Positions 9,437 through 19,468 of a stretch of DNA of 34,646 nucleotides are shown here, piece by piece. Location of the stretch: contig CANKHJ010000029.1 of NCBI GenBank assembly GCA_947481635.1, forward strand, positions 1 through 34,646, written 5' to 3'. Under the pieces are notes generated by a model. That model worked only from the letters and a program-made list of their open reading frames with translations. It was not told where the DNA came from and searched no databases. Position numbers and translations under genes: made by a program. Source of the DNA: Bradyrhizobiaceae bacterium (GTDB lineage: Bacteria; Pseudomonadota; Alphaproteobacteria; Rhizobiales; Xanthobacteraceae). Each line of letters opens with the position of its first letter. The stretch's first letter is position 1.

Positions 9437-10710
9437 GCGCCGCCGAGTGGTTCACGCTGCTCGGCATTGTCCTTTGTTTGATCGCCGTTGCGTCGCTGTG
9501 GTGGAGCGAGGCGACGTTGACTCTTGCCGCGCGCGCCAGCATCGCCCGGCTTGAGAAGCAGGGCAATGCGCGTGCGAAAACCGTGAATCGCCTGCTGGCG
9601 GGGCAAGAGACGCTGATCCGCGTGCTGATGGCCGGCCGCGTGGTCGCCATCGTGATGGCCGCCGCACTGGCGTCCGCCAGTCTGCATGCGCGGTTCGGCG
9701 CGTCCGGCGTCGTGTTGGCGATGGTGGCGACGGCGATCGTCATCGTATTCGTGTGCGTGTTGACGACCGCCGTGAGCGTGACCGAGCGCGCGACGCTCGC
9801 CGCTGCCACCCCGGTCCATCTGCTGGTGCGGCTGATCGGCCCGGTGCTGGTGCCGTTTGAGATTACGGCGCGCTGGCTGCTCGGCCTCGCCGGCATTCGC
9901 GTCGCCGGCGACCTGCCCGTATTGACCAGCGACGCGTTGCGCGGTGGCTCCGATCATGTCCGGCGCGGCAACGACATGGAGAAACAGAACCGCGACATGC
10001 TTGGCGGCCTGCTCGAACTGCGCGAACTCACCGTGTCCGACGTGATGATCCATCGCACCGAGATGGTCACCATCAATGCCGGCGAGGCCGTGGCGGACGT
10101 GGTGCGCGCCATGCTCACCGCGCCGGTGACGCGCGTGCCACTCTGGCTCGGCTCGCCGGAGAATATCGTCGGCATCCTCCACGCCAAGGATCTGCTGCGC
10201 GCGATACAGAATGCGCGCGGCGATCTCGATAAGCTCGACATCACCGCGATCGCACGGCCGCCCTGGTTCGTGCCCGACATCCGTCCGCTCGACGAGCAGT
10301 TGCGCGCGTTCCGCCGCCGCCGCACGCCGTTCGCGCTGGTGGTCGACGAGTATGGCGAGGTGATGGGTCTCGTTACACTCGAAGACATCATCGAGGAGAT
10401 CGTCGGCGAGATCACCGACGAACATGACCGCGAACTCACCGGCGTGCGTCCGCAGCCGGACGGCTCGGTGGTGGTGCATGGCGGCGTGCCGATCCGCGAT
10501 CTCAACCGCACCATGGATTGGCAATTGCCCGACGAGGAGGCCACCACGGTGGCCGGCCTCGTGATCCACGAGGCACAGTCGATCCCGGAGCCCGGCCAGA
10601 GCTTCACCTTCCACGGCTTCCGCTTCCGCGTGCTCCGCCGCAACCGCAACCGCATCACCGCGCTGCGCATCACGCCGCTGCTGCGACTGGCGCAAGCCAA
10701 GGCGAGCTGA
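9433..10710 (+). CDS. HlyC/CorC-family membrane protein (CNNM, CBS pair, CorC_HlyC domains)
   Basis: The 425-residue protein has a CNNM (DUF21) membrane domain in about the first 160 residues, with helices near 5-25, 60-85 and 92-115. Two CBS domains follow (about 205-325; SDVMIHRTEMVTINAGEAVADV and FALVVDEYGEVMGLVTLEDI read as parts). A C-terminal CorC_HlyC domain (about 340-420) contains VVVHGGVPIRDLNRTMDW. Family members are linked to Mg2+/Co2+ export or homeostasis, with CBS domains sensing Mg-ATP; older haemolysin labels are misleading. Its ATG overlaps the aroKB stop in ATGA, implying translational coupling. The link with aroB is common in this bacterial group from memory, but a functional reason is unknown. 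Confidence 0.9.
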
Positions 10711-10795
10711 CTCTATGTGCTGTCACCTTCTCACAAAACACACCGCCGTCACGCCCGCCCGGCCATGATGAGGAGGTGTTAAGGGGCAAGCGACG

Positions 10796-11095
10796 CTACG
10801 TCGCTACCGGAACCCGCTTGGGCTGCGACTCCTCGCCCGGTGCACCGGCGTGAATGGCCAGCGCGTGAACGCCGCCGGCCAGCTCATCAGCCAGGATTCC
10901 ATTAACCAGGCGATGGCGTTCGAGCCGGGTCTTCCCTACAAAGGCCGCAGATACGATATAGACCCTGAAATGGGTCTCGCCGCCGGGCCGGGCGCCGGCA
11001 TGTCCCGCATGCTTGCTGGATTCGTCCTCAACCTCGAGAATCTCGGGCGCGAAAGCGGCGGTTAATTTCGTCGCGATGACATCTTTGGTTCGCAT
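10796..11095 (-). CDS. BolA family protein
   Basis: The 99-residue protein starts MRTKDVIATKLTAAF and contains ESSKHAGHAG, the usual loop of BolA proteins, then FRVYIVSAAFVGKTRLERHR and LVNGILADELAGGVHALAI, the conserved beta-alpha-beta core with RHR(L/R)V. BolA proteins pair with monothiol glutaredoxins and take part in iron-sulfur trafficking; some bind DNA and affect morphology. The ATG at 11095 was chosen over an in-frame site 12 codons upstream because homology begins there. It converges with the CNNM gene (85-nt gap) and diverges from the dnaJ-like gene (127-nt gap). Confidence 0.92.
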   Translation of the reverse strand: MRTKDVIATKLTAAFAPEILEVEDESSKHAGHAGARPGGETHFRVYIVSAAFVGKTRLERHRLVNGILADELAGGVHALAIHAGAPGEESQPKRVPVAT

Positions 11096-11222
11096 GCCGC
11101 CCGCATAGCGAGAGGGATATGCCGTGGTCAATGGTGCGTTTTACGAATTTCGTCGCGGAATGGGCGTGTTGCGTCTGTCAAGACTTGAAGGTTGGGACGC
11201 GAAGTCCGCATAGTCATCGGTC

Positions 11223-11867
11223 ATGAAAAACGATTCATCTGACTCACCGCTATTTGACGGCATCCGGGTCAAGCCGTCGAAGGACCGCCGGCTGCGCAAG
11301 CCGATCGAGGCCGCGTGCGAATGGCCAGGCTGCAAGGCCGAGGGCGGCCATCGTGCGCCGAAGGGCCGCGAGGAGAAGCAATACTGGAACTTCTGCCTGC
11401 CGCACGCGCGCGACTACAACGCGTCGTATAATTATTTCTCCGGCATGACCGTTGCCGAGATCGCGGCCTGGCAGAAGGACGCCATCATCGGCCATCGCCC
11501 GACCTGGAAGATGGGGCAGGGCGGCACCGGCGCCGCGACCGAGCGCTCCGGCGCCGCGCGCTTCCGCCGCGATCCCAACGATCCGTTCGGCCTGTTCCGC
11601 GAGATGGGCGGAGCGGGAGCCAAGGCGCGGGCCAAAGCCAAGGCCGAGTCGGCTGGCGACGGCGGCGTGATCCGCAATGCGCAGAAAAAGGCGCTCGAAA
11701 CCCTCGGCTTCGAAGGCGGCGCGACCTCCGCCGAGGTGAAGGCCCGGTTCAAGGATCTGGTGAAGAAGCATCACCCCGATGCCAATGGCGGCGACCGCTC
11801 CACCGAAGACCGGCTGCGCGAGATCATCCAATCCTACAAATACCTGAAGTCGATCGGCTTCGGCTGA
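11223..11867 (+). CDS. J-domain protein (DnaJ-like molecular chaperone)
   Basis: The 214-residue protein has a C-terminal J-domain (about residues 155-213) with the diagnostic KKHHPDANGGD tripeptide HPD that stimulates DnaK ATPase. The N-terminal half contains CEWPGCKAEGGHRAP and WNFCLPHARDYN, a Cys/His pattern that may bind zinc, and a Gly/Arg/Ala-rich middle. A C-terminal J-domain differs from classical DnaJ, where it is N-terminal, so this is a specialised partner and not the general chaperone. It lies divergent to bolA. A palindromic repeat starts 8 nt after its stop. In related genomes I recall it directly preceding cobS; here an efflux pair lies between. Confidence 0.86.
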   Translation: MKNDSSDSPLFDGIRVKPSKDRRLRKPIEAACEWPGCKAEGGHRAPKGREEKQYWNFCLPHARDYNASYNYFSGMTVAEIAAWQKDAIIGHRPTWKMGQGGTGAATERSGAARFRRDPNDPFGLFREMGGAGAKARAKAKAESAGDGGVIRNAQKKALETLGFEGGATSAEVKARFKDLVKKHHPDANGGDRSTEDRLREIIQSYKYLKSIGFG

Positions 11868-11875
11868 ACACGCAC

Positions 11876-11980
11876 CGTCATTCCGGGGCGATGCGAAGCA
11901 TCGAACCCGGAATCCAGACACAAGCACTGATGACGGGTCTGGATTCCGGGGTCGCGCTTTCGCGCGCCCCGGAATGACGG
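11876..11980. repeat. Family I palindromic repeat, copy B
   Basis: Left arm CGTCATTCCGGGGCGATGCG, then AACCCGGAATCCAGA, centre, TCTGGATTCCGGGGT, and right arm GCGCGCCCCGGAATGACGG. It begins 8 nt after the dnaJ-like stop. A short extra fragment, GGTCATTCCGCG, at about 11990-12001 looks like a partial third arm. The remaining spacer up to 12106 probably holds the RND operon promoter, but I could not choose a site. Confidence 0.9.
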
Positions 11981-12106
11981 GTCGAGTGCGGTCATTCCGC
12001 GCAGGCTTAGCCGCCGCTCCGCTCTATTTTCATCTCTGACCTGAACCATTTTGCGGATGGGGCGTCATTGACGAGCCGGGTCTGCGCGCCGGCGCGCAAC
12101 GTTGAG

Positions 12107-13201
12107 ATGGTCATGAAAACGCCTGTGATCGCCGCCCTGGCCCTGGTCGCGGCGGTGGTCGTTGTGGTCGGCGTGGTGAAATATCGCGGCGGAGCCGCTG
12201 CGCAGAATCCGGTCCAGACCAAGGCCGGGGCGTCAAAGGCCGCCCGCGTGCCGGTCGAGACCGCAAAGGCGCGCGCGTCGAAAATCACGTCCGACATCCG
12301 CGCCATAGGCAGCCTGCAATCCGATGAATCGGTGCGGATCGCCCCCGAGATTGCCGGACGGCTCGCCGAGATTCTGTTCTCGGAAGGCGACACGGTGAAG
12401 CAGGGCGATGTGTTGCTGAAATTCGACGATTCCCTGGTTCGGGCCGAAGTCGTCCAGGCGCAGGCGCGCCAGGAACTCGCCAAGGCCAACCTCGGTCGCG
12501 CCACCAGGCTTGCCAGCACCGGTGCTGGAACCACCCAGGATCGCGACGAGGCGACCGCCGAATTCGCGCAATCGCAGGCCGCGATCGAGCTTGCGAGCGT
12601 GCGCCAATCGAAACACGCGGTCACAGCGCCGTTCGCCGGCGTGGTTGGCATCCGCAACGTCTCGGTGGGTGCCTTCGTCGCGATCGGCACCGAGATCGTC
12701 AATCTCGAAAAGATCGATGCCTTGAAGGTCGACTTCAAAGTGCCGGAGATCTTCCTCGCCAAGATCGCGGTCGGCCAGACCATCGAGGTCATCGTCGATG
12801 CCTATCCCGGCCGCACCTTTCCCGGCACTATCTATGCGATCGATCCGATGGTCGATGTGAATGGCCGCGCGATCCAGCTTCGGGCGCGCTTGCCGAATCC
12901 GGACCGCGTGCTGCGGCCAGGTTTATTCGCCCGCATCGTGATCAAGGGTCTGAGCGAGGAAACCGCGGTGTTCGTGCCGGAGAGCGCGCTGGTGCCGCGC
13001 GGCGGCGAGAGCTTCGTCTATCGCATCGATGGCGACAAGGCGGTCGAGACCAAGGTGCGGCTTGGCGAACGCAAGGGCGGCGAGGTCGCGATCCTCGAAG
13101 GCATCATGCCGGATGCGGTCGTCGTCACCGCCGGTCATCAGCGGCTGCGCGATGGCACGCTGGTAGAAGTGGTGCCGCCGCCGCGCGCCGCGAACGGGTG
13201 A
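12107..13201 (+). CDS. RND efflux periplasmic adaptor (membrane fusion protein)
   Basis: The product (364 residues from the ATG at 12107; MKTP at 12113 is equally possible) begins with a single hydrophobic anchor (VIAALALVAAVVVVVGVVKY) and continues as a HlyD/AcrA-type adaptor. RIAPEIAGRLAEILFSEGDTVKQGDVLLKFD is the lipoyl half-motif (given here as one visible block, about residues 70-100), a short alpha-hairpin follows, and HAVTAPFAGVVGIRNVSVG is the second lipoyl half. It should bridge the RND pump and an outer-membrane channel. An in-frame TTG at 12068 was judged too far upstream. The pump gene starts 9 nt downstream, so the two form an operon. No TolC-like gene is present in the window. 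Confidence 0.9.
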   Translation: MVMKTPVIAALALVAAVVVVVGVVKYRGGAAAQNPVQTKAGASKAARVPVETAKARASKITSDIRAIGSLQSDESVRIAPEIAGRLAEILFSEGDTVKQGDVLLKFDDSLVRAEVVQAQARQELAKANLGRATRLASTGAGTTQDRDEATAEFAQSQAAIELASVRQSKHAVTAPFAGVVGIRNVSVGAFVAIGTEIVNLEKIDALKVDFKVPEIFLAKIAVGQTIEVIVDAYPGRTFPGTIYAIDPMVDVNGRAIQLRARLPNPDRVLRPGLFARIVIKGLSEETAVFVPESALVPRGGESFVYRIDGDKAVETKVRLGERKGGEVAILEGIMPDAVVVTAGHQRLRDGTLVEVVPPPRAANG

Positions 13202-13210
13202 TCCGAGCCC

Positions 13211-16200
13211 ATGTTTGAATTCTGCATCCGGCGGCCGGTCTTCGCGACGGTCCTCAGTCTGATCATGATCCTGGTCGGCGTCGTCTCGTATCAGCGGCTC
13301 AGCGTGCGCGAATATCCCAATATCGACGAGCCGACCGTCTCGGTCTCGACATCTTATCCTGGCGCTTCGGCTTCGATCATCGAAAGCCAGGTTACGCAGG
13401 TGCTGGAAGGCTCGATCGCCGGCATCGAGGGGATCGACGTTCTCGAATCGACCAGCCGCGCCGAGACTAGCCGCATCACGGTGCGGTTCCGGCTCGGCAC
13501 CGATCCCGACGTCGCGGCGAGCGACGTGCGCGACCGCGTCAGCCGCGTGCGCCGCACGCTGCCCGATGAGATCGACGAACCGCGGATCGCCAAGGTCGAG
13601 GCCGATGCGCAGGCGATCATGTATCTGGTATTCCGCAGCGAGAATTTGGGCGCGCTCGAACTCACCGACTATGTCGACCGTTTCGTCGTCGACCAGTTGA
13701 AGAACCTGAACGGCATCGCCGACGTCACGATCTTCGGCGAACGCCGCTACGCGATGCGGGTGTGGATCGATCGCGAACGGCTCGCCGCCTACAATTTGAC
13801 GATCCAGGATATTGAAAGCGCGTTGCGCGCGCAGAATGTCGAATTGCCCTCCGGCCGGATCGAAAGCCGGGACCCTGAGTTCACGGTGCTGTCGCGCACC
13901 GGCCTCGCGACGCCCGAGCAATTCGGCAATGTCGTCGTGAAGCTGGCCGACGGCTATCAGGTCCGGCTGCGCGAAGTCGCGCGCGTCGAACTCGGCGCCG
14001 CGGATGAGCGGCGCAACAACAGCTACAACGGCGGGCCGGGCATCATCGTCGGCATCATCAAGCAGGCGACAGCCAATCCGCTCGATGTGTCCAAAGGCGT
14101 GAGCACGGTATTGCCCGCGATCAGTGCATCGCTGCCGCAAGGGCTCACCGTCGAGATCGGCAATGACAGCGCGGTGTTCATCGATCGCTCGATCAACGCG
14201 GTGCTCCATTCGATCATCGAGGCGATCATCCTGGTCGTGATCGTCATCGTGTTCTTCCTGCGCTCGTTCCGGGCCTCGATCATTCCGGTGATCACGATCC
14301 CGATTTCGCTGGTGACCACGTTCGCGTTGATGTACGCGCTCGGTTTCAGCGTCAACACATTGACGCTCTTGGCGATGGTGCTGGCGATCGGGCTGGTCGT
14401 GGACGATGCGATCGTCGTGCTGGAGAATGTCTACCGTTACATCGAGGAGGGGATGAAGCCGGTCGCCGCCGCGATCAAGGGAACGCGCGAGATCGGCTTT
14501 GCCGTCATCGCCATGACGCTGACGCTCGCGGCGGTCTATGCCCCGGTCGCGTTCGCGCCGGGCCGCACCGGCCGGCTGTTTCTGGAATTCGCGCTCACAT
14601 TGGCCGGCGCGGTGGTGGTGTCCGGATTCGTCGCGCTGACGCTGACGCCGATGATGTGCTCGAAGCTGCTGCGGCACGAGCCCAATCCGGGACGGATCGC
14701 CTCCGCGCTCGACCGCGGCTTCACCGCATTCGAGACCGGCTATCGCCGCTGGCTGACCGCATCGCTGCGGTTTCGTCCGGCGGTGCTCGGCGTCGCGCTG
14801 CTGGTGGCCGCATCAAGCGTCGTGTTTTTTTACGCGCTGCCGTCGGAGTTGGCGCCGATCGAGGACCGCGGCGTGGTCAATGTGCGCGGCTCGGCGCCCG
14901 AGGGCTCCACCGTCGGTTACACCAGTCGCTACGCCAATCAGGTCGACGCCATTCTGGCCCAGGTGCCCGAAGTCGCATCGCGCCTGACCATTATCGGCTC
15001 GCCCGAAGTCTCCGACTTCATGTCGATCGGCCGGCTGAAGGATTGGGAGGAGCGCGACCGCAAGCAGCAGGCGCTCACCGCCGAGATCGGCCCAAAACTC
15101 CGTCGCATCGCCGGCGTGAATGCATTTGCCAGCGATTCACCCTCGCTCGGCGTGCGTGGCTCCTCGCGGCCGGTCGAGGTGGTGATCCAGACCTCTGGGA
15201 CCTACGAAGAATTGCAGCAGCATGTCGATAAGGTGCTGGCGCGCATCGAAGGCAGCCCGATCCTCACCAATGTCGACACCGACCTGAAGCTCAACAAACC
15301 ACAATTCACCATCGAGCTGGACCGCGCCAAGGTCGCCGACCTCGGCCTCGACGTCTCGGCGGTTGGGCGCACGCTCGAGACGCTGCTCGGCGGTCGCCAG
15401 GTGACGCGGTTCGAAATGAATGGCGAGCAGTTCGACGTCTATGTGCAGCTTGCCGCCGAGGACCGCGCGTCGCCGACGACACTCTCGACGATTTTCCTGC
15501 GCGGCGCGCAGAACGAAATGATCCAGCTCTCGAACGTGGTGCAGGTGAAGGAATCGGTCGCGCCGAAGGAGCTGAAACGCTTTAACCAGCTGCGCGCCGT
15601 GACGATTTCCGCGAATATCGCGCCGGGCTACGCCGTCGGTGACGGCCTTGCCGCGCTCGAAGCCGCAGCGAAAGAAGTTCTCCCGGCCGGTATCCGTACC
15701 GACGTCAGCGGCCAAAGCCGCGAATTCCGCGCCGCGGGACAGAGCCTGATCTTCGTGTTCGTACTGGCGCTCGGCTTCATCTATCTGGTGCTGGCGGCCC
15801 AGTTCGAGAGCTTCCGCGACCCGGTCATCATCCTGCTGACCGTTCCGCTGTCGATGACCGGGGCGCTCGCCGCGCTCTATTTCGCCGGCGGCACGCTCAA
15901 CGTGTTTTCGCAGATCGGACTGGTCACGCTGGTCGGCCTGATCACCAAGCACGGCATTCTGATCGTCGAATTCGCCAATCAGCAGCAGATCGCGGGCCGC
16001 AATCGCGTCGAAGCGGTGATCGAAGCCGCCGGCTTGCGGCTGCGCCCGATCCTGATGACCACCGGGGCGATGGTGCTCGGCGCGCTGCCGCTCGCGCTGG
16101 CCAGCGGCGCCGGCGCCGAAAGCCGGCAGCAGATCGGCTGGGTCATCGTCGGTGGCATGACGCTGGGGACGCTGCTGACACTGTTCGTGGTGCCGACGGT

Positions 16201-16291
16201 CTACAGCTTCATGGGGCAGCGGCACCGGGCCGCCGAAGCCGACGACCTGGAGGAGGAGCCGGCGGCGCACGCGCCTGCTTCCGGGGCGTAA
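13211..16291 (+). CDS. RND multidrug efflux transporter permease (AcrB/MexB-like superfamily)
   Basis: The 1026-residue length and the repeated architecture (TM1, a large periplasmic loop, TM2-7, a second loop, TM8-12) match hydrophobe/amphiphile-efflux RND pumps. The start MFEFCIRRPVFATVLS is typical. The proton relay in TM4 is seen as VVDDAIVVLENVYRY, and the TM10 lysine region as GLITKHGILIVEFANQ. Periplasmic porter domains include SYPGASASIIESQVTQVLE and SSVGGK-free funnel segments. It probably exports lipophilic drugs or detergents with proton influx, partnered by the adaptor encoded 9 nt upstream. Substrate is unknown. A 14-nt perfect palindrome begins right after the stop, before cobS. 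Confidence 0.93.
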   Translation: MFEFCIRRPVFATVLSLIMILVGVVSYQRLSVREYPNIDEPTVSVSTSYPGASASIIESQVTQVLEGSIAGIEGIDVLESTSRAETSRITVRFRLGTDPDVAASDVRDRVSRVRRTLPDEIDEPRIAKVEADAQAIMYLVFRSENLGALELTDYVDRFVVDQLKNLNGIADVTIFGERRYAMRVWIDRERLAAYNLTIQDIESALRAQNVELPSGRIESRDPEFTVLSRTGLATPEQFGNVVVKLADGYQVRLREVARVELGAADERRNNSYNGGPGIIVGIIKQATANPLDVSKGVSTVLPAISASLPQGLTVEIGNDSAVFIDRSINAVLHSIIEAIILVVIVIVFFLRSFRASIIPVITIPISLVTTFALMYALGFSVNTLTLLAMVLAIGLVVDDAIVVLENVYRYIEEGMKPVAAAIKGTREIGFAVIAMTLTLAAVYAPVAFAPGRTGRLFLEFALTLAGAVVVSGFVALTLTPMMCSKLLRHEPNPGRIASALDRGFTAFETGYRRWLTASLRFRPAVLGVALLVAASSVVFFYALPSELAPIEDRGVVNVRGSAPEGSTVGYTSRYANQVDAILAQVPEVASRLTIIGSPEVSDFMSIGRLKDWEERDRKQQALTAEIGPKLRRIAGVNAFASDSPSLGVRGSSRPVEVVIQTSGTYEELQQHVDKVLARIEGSPILTNVDTDLKLNKPQFTIELDRAKVADLGLDVSAVGRTLETLLGGRQVTRFEMNGEQFDVYVQLAAEDRASPTTLSTIFLRGAQNEMIQLSNVVQVKESVAPKELKRFNQLRAVTISANIAPGYAVGDGLAALEAAAKEVLPAGIRTDVSGQSREFRAAGQSLIFVFVLALGFIYLVLAAQFESFRDPVIILLTVPLSMTGALAALYFAGGTLNVFSQIGLVTLVGLITKHGILIVEFANQQQIAGRNRVEAVIEAAGLRLRPILMTTGAMVLGALPLALASGAGAESRQQIGWVIVGGMTLGTLLTLFVVPTVYSFMGQRHRAAEADDLEEEPAAHAPASGA

Positions 16292-16305
16292 CCGCCGGCC
16301 GGCGG
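16292..16305. repeat. Perfect 14-bp GC palindrome after the RND stop codon
   Basis: CCGCCGGCCGGCGG lies immediately after the TAA at 16289-16291. It could fold as a short stem or bind a protein dimer, but has no U-tract. In the same 172-nt spacer before cobS, ATATCTG occurs twice (16320-16326 and 16330-16336) separated by CAC; this may be a binding site or chance. I see no cobalamin riboswitch here. Confidence 0.45.
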
Positions 16306-16463
16306 CCCTGGACCGGGCGATATCTGCACATATCTGATATTCCGAGGCTTTTCCGGCGGCGGGGGCGGCTTTCGCTCGCCGCAGGCTTTCTGCTAAGTTG
16401 CCTTGGAATCCGACCCTTACCGCCGAAAGATCGGGGCTCGCGTTCCGCGCCCACGGAGGATCA

Positions 16464-17450
16464 ATGACTGCCGCAGTGCAAGAAAAGGCCGGCCTGCCCG
16501 ACATGAAGGTGTCGGTGCGTCAGGTTTTCGGTATCGAGAGCGACATGGACGTGGCGGCCTATTCGGAAACGACGGAGCACGTCCCGGAGGTCGACCCGGA
16601 CTATCTGTTCGATCGCCCGACGACGCTCGCGATCCTGGCCGGTTTCGCTAAGAACCGCCGTGTCATGATCACCGGCTATCACGGCACCGGCAAGTCGACC
16701 CATGTCGAGCAGGTTGCGGCGCGGCTGAACTGGCCCTGCGTGCGCGTCAACCTCGACAGCCACATCAGTCGTATCGATCTGATCGGCAAGGATGCGATCG
16801 TGATTCGGGACGGCATGCAGGTCACCGAATTCCGCGACGGTATCCTGCCCTGGGCGCTGCAGAACAATGTCGCGCTGTGCTTCGACGAATATGACGCCGG
16901 CCGTCCGGACGTGATGTTCGTGATCCAGCGCGTGCTCGAATTGTCCGGCAAGCTGACGCTGCTCGACCAGAACAAGGTGATCAAGCCGCATCCGGCATTC
17001 CGCCTGTTCTCCACCGCCAACACGGTGGGCCTCGGCGATACCTCGGGCCTCTATCACGGCACGCAGCAGATCAACCAGGGCCAGATGGACCGTTGGTCGA
17101 TCGTCACGACGCTGAATTATCTGCCGCATGACAACGAGGTGAACATTGTCCTCGCCAAGGCACGGCACTACCGCACCGATGCCGGCCGCGACATCGTCAA
17201 CAAGATGGTGCGCGTCGCCGACCTGACGCGCAACGCCTTCATGAATGGCGACATCTCGACGGTGATGAGCCCGCGTACCGTGATCACCTGGGCTGAGAAT
17301 GCCGACATCTTCCGGGATGTCGGCTTCGCGTTCCGCGTGACCTTCCTGAACAAATGCGACGAACTGGAGCGCCCGATCATCGCGGAGTTCTATCAGCGCA
17401 GCTTCGGCCAGGAATTGCCGGAAAGCGCGGTCAACGTCGCATTGAGCTGA
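16464..17450 (+). CDS. cobS: Aerobic cobaltochelatase subunit CobS
   Basis: The 328-residue AAA+ ATPase matches CobS throughout. Walker [10 protein letters not shown] and Walker [14 protein letters not shown] are clear, followed by [22 protein letters not shown] (sensor and arginine region) and [13 protein letters not shown]. CobS with CobT forms the MoxR-type chaperone ring that drives CobN to insert cobalt into hydrogenobyrinic acid a,c-diamide in aerobic cobalamin synthesis. The ATG at 16464 follows GGAGGA by 3-4 nt (a rather tight but strong site). CobN is not in the window. A palindromic repeat begins 5 nt after the stop and fills the gap to cobT. Confidence 0.96.
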   Translation: MTAAVQEKAGLPDMKVSVRQVFGIESDMDVAAYSETTEHVPEVDPDYLFDRPTTLAILAGFAKNRRVMITGYHGTGKSTHVEQVAARLNWPCVRVNLDSHISRIDLIGKDAIVIRDGMQVTEFRDGILPWALQNNVALCFDEYDAGRPDVMFVIQRVLELSGKLTLLDQNKVIKPHPAFRLFSTANTVGLGDTSGLYHGTQQINQGQMDRWSIVTTLNYLPHDNEVNIVLAKARHYRTDAGRDIVNKMVRVADLTRNAFMNGDISTVMSPRTVITWAENADIFRDVGFAFRVTFLNKCDELERPIIAEFYQRSFGQELPESAVNVALS

Positions 17451-17455
17451 AGGCT

Positions 17456-17564
17456 CGTCATTCCGGGACGATGCGAAGCATCGAACCCGGAATCCAGATG
17501 AGAATGAGAGCATAGCCTGATCTGGATTCCGGGTTCGCACCGTCGGTGCGCTCCGGAATGACGG
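17456..17564. repeat. Family I palindromic repeat, copy C, between cobS and cobT
   Basis: Left arm CGTCATTCCGGGACGATGCG and AACCCGGAATCCAGAT; right arm TCTGGATTCCGGGTT and GTGCGCTCCGGAATGACGG. It occupies 109 of the 122 nt between the cobS stop and the cobT ATG (17573), ending 8 nt before that ATG. The ribosome-binding region of cobT therefore lies at the edge of, or inside, the right arm of the hairpin. Confidence 0.92.
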
Positions 17565-17572
17565 GAACCGAG

Positions 17573-19468
17573 ATGGCCTCCAACATCAAGCCGAAGCCTT
17601 CGCCGAAGGAATCGCCGGTCGAGCCGTTCAAGCGCGCGGTTGCGGGCTGCATGCGCGCCATTGCGCGCAAGCCCGATCTGGAAGTCTCCTTCGCGGCAGA
17701 ACGGCCGGGCGTCGCCGGCGAGAAGGCCCGGCTGCCGGAGCCGCCGCGCAAGCTCTCGGCGCGCGATGCGGCGATCGTGCGCGGCCACGCGGATTCGCTA
17801 GCGCTCAAGATCGCATGCCACGACGCCGGGGTGCACCGGCGCATCGCGCCGGGCGGCCAGCAGGCGCGCGCGGTGTTCGAGGCGGTGGAGCAGGCGCGCG
17901 TCGAGGCGATCGGCTCGCGCCGCATGGCCGGCGTGGCGCAGAATCTTTCGGCGATGCTCGACGACCGTTTCCACCGCGGCAAGTTCGACGAGATCACCGA
18001 CCGCGCCGATGCGCCGCTTGAGGATGCCATCGCGATGCTGGTGCGCGAGCGTCTCACCGGGCTGACGCCGCCGCCGGCCGCCAAGAAGCTGGTCGAGTTC
18101 TGGCGTCCGATGATCGAGGATCGCGCCGGTCGCAACCTCGACAAGCTCGAACGGCTGATCGAGGACCAGGAGCAATTCGGCGACGCGGTGCGCGATCTGC
18201 TCGAGTCGCTCGACATGGGCGAGGATCGCAGCGCCGAGTCCGACGACGAGGACAGCGCCGAAGGCGATCAGGACAGCAGCAAGGATCAGTCCGGCGAGCA
18301 GGGCGAGAACCTGCAATCCGAGGATTCCGACGCGCGCAGCGAAGAGACCGATTCCTCCGGCGACGAATCCGCGGAAGCGGCCGCCGAGGCGATGGATTCG
18401 CTCTCCGCCGACATGACCCAGGACGTCGACATGGGCGACTCCGAGGTGCCGGGCGAGCAGCGCCGCCAGCAGAAGCGCGGCATGAACGAGCCGCGCGGCC
18501 CAGACTACAAGCCGTTTACGTTGCGCTTTGACGAGACCATCGCGGCCGAGGATCTGTGCGAGCCGGAAGAGCTCGATCGTTTGCGCGGCTATCTCGACAA
18601 GCAATTGTCGAGCCTGCAGGGCGTGGTCGCGCGTCTCGCCAATCGTCTCCAGCGCCGTCTGATGGCGCAGCAGAATCGCGCCTGGGAATTCGACCTTGAG
18701 GAAGGCCAGCTCGACGCTTCGCGGCTCTCGCGCGTCGTCACCGACCCGATGCATGCGCTGTCGTTCAAGCGCGAGAAGGACATGAATTTCCGCGACACCG
18801 TGGTGACGCTGCTGCTCGACAATTCCGGATCGATGCGCGGCCGCCCGATCACCGTCGCCGCGACCTGCGCCGATATCCTCGCGCGCACGCTGGAGCGTTG
18901 CGGCGTCAAGGTCGAGATCCTCGGCTTCACCACCCGGGCCTGGAAGGGCGGGCAGTCGCGCGAGAACTGGCTCGCATCCGGCAAGCCCCAGAATCCCGGC
19001 CGCCTCAACGACCTGCGCCACATCATCTACAAGTCGGCCGACGCGCCGTGGCGGCGCGCGCGCAAGAATCTCGGATTGATGATGCGCGAGGGGCTGCTGA
19101 AGGAGAATATCGACGGCGAGGCGCTCGACTGGGCGCATAAGCGCCTGCTCGGGCGCACCGAACAACGCAAGATCCTGATGATGATCTCGGACGGCGCTCC
19201 GGTCGATGATTCGACGCTGTCGGTGAATGCCGGAAATTATCTCGAGCGCCATCTGCGCTGGGTGATCGAGGAGATCGAGACGCGTTCGCCGGTGGAGCTG
19301 ATCGCGATCGGCATCGGTCATGACGTCACCCGCTATTACCGTCGCGCTGTGACCATCGTCGATGCCGAAGAGCTGGGCGGCGCGATGACCGAGAAGCTGG
19401 CCGAATTGTTCAGCGAGGCCGGCACCCCCGAGCCGCGCCGCTCCGGCACGCGCAGGCACATCGCGTGA
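17573..19468 (+). CDS. cobT: Aerobic cobaltochelatase subunit CobT
   Basis: The 631-residue length and plan match CobT: an N-terminal helical region, a strongly acidic Asp/Glu/Ser-rich linker (about residues 215-300), and a C-terminal von Willebrand A domain. The MIDAS motif DNSGSMRG begins near residue 416, and [15 protein letters not shown] is the later VWA segment. CobT pairs with the CobS ATPase to power cobalt insertion by CobN. The ATG at 17573 ([14 protein letters not shown]) was chosen since residues upstream would be encoded by the repeat. No strong Shine-Dalgarno is visible (GGGAACCGAG only). The stop overlaps the GTG of the next gene. Confidence 0.95.
   Translation: MASNIKPKPSPKESPVEPFKRAVAGCMRAIARKPDLEVSFAAERPGVAGEKARLPEPPRKLSARDAAIVRGHADSLALKIACHDAGVHRRIAPGGQQARAVFEAVEQARVEAIGSRRMAGVAQNLSAMLDDRFHRGKFDEITDRADAPLEDAIAMLVRERLTGLTPPPAAKKLVEFWRPMIEDRAGRNLDKLERLIEDQEQFGDAVRDLLESLDMGEDRSAESDDEDSAEGDQDSSKDQSGEQGENLQSEDSDARSEETDSSGDESAEAAAEAMDSLSADMTQDVDMGDSEVPGEQRRQQKRGMNEPRGPDYKPFTLRFDETIAAEDLCEPEELDRLRGYLDKQLSSLQGVVARLANRLQRRLMAQQNRAWEFDLEEGQLDASRLSRVVTDPMHALSFKREKDMNFRDTVVTLLLDNSGSMRGRPITVAATCADILARTLERCGVKVEILGFTTRAWKGGQSRENWLASGKPQNPGRLNDLRHIIYKSADAPWRRARKNLGLMMREGLLKENIDGEALDWAHKRLLGRTEQRKILMMISDGAPVDDSTLSVNAGNYLERHLRWVIEEIETRSPVELIAIGIGHDVTRYYRRAVTIVDAEELGGAMTEKLAELFSEAGTPEPRRSGTRRHIA

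Noticed and set aside
12923-14677. Very long antisense open frame (584 codons) opposite the RND pump
   Set aside because: GC-rich genes leave long antisense frames. Its translation is Arg/His/Asp-rich without domains, while the plus strand encodes a clear RND protein.
16292-16463. Cobalamin riboswitch upstream of cobS
   Set aside because: No B12-box-like sequence (GCCACTG-type) or matching long leader; the spacer is only 172 nt and has a short palindrome only.
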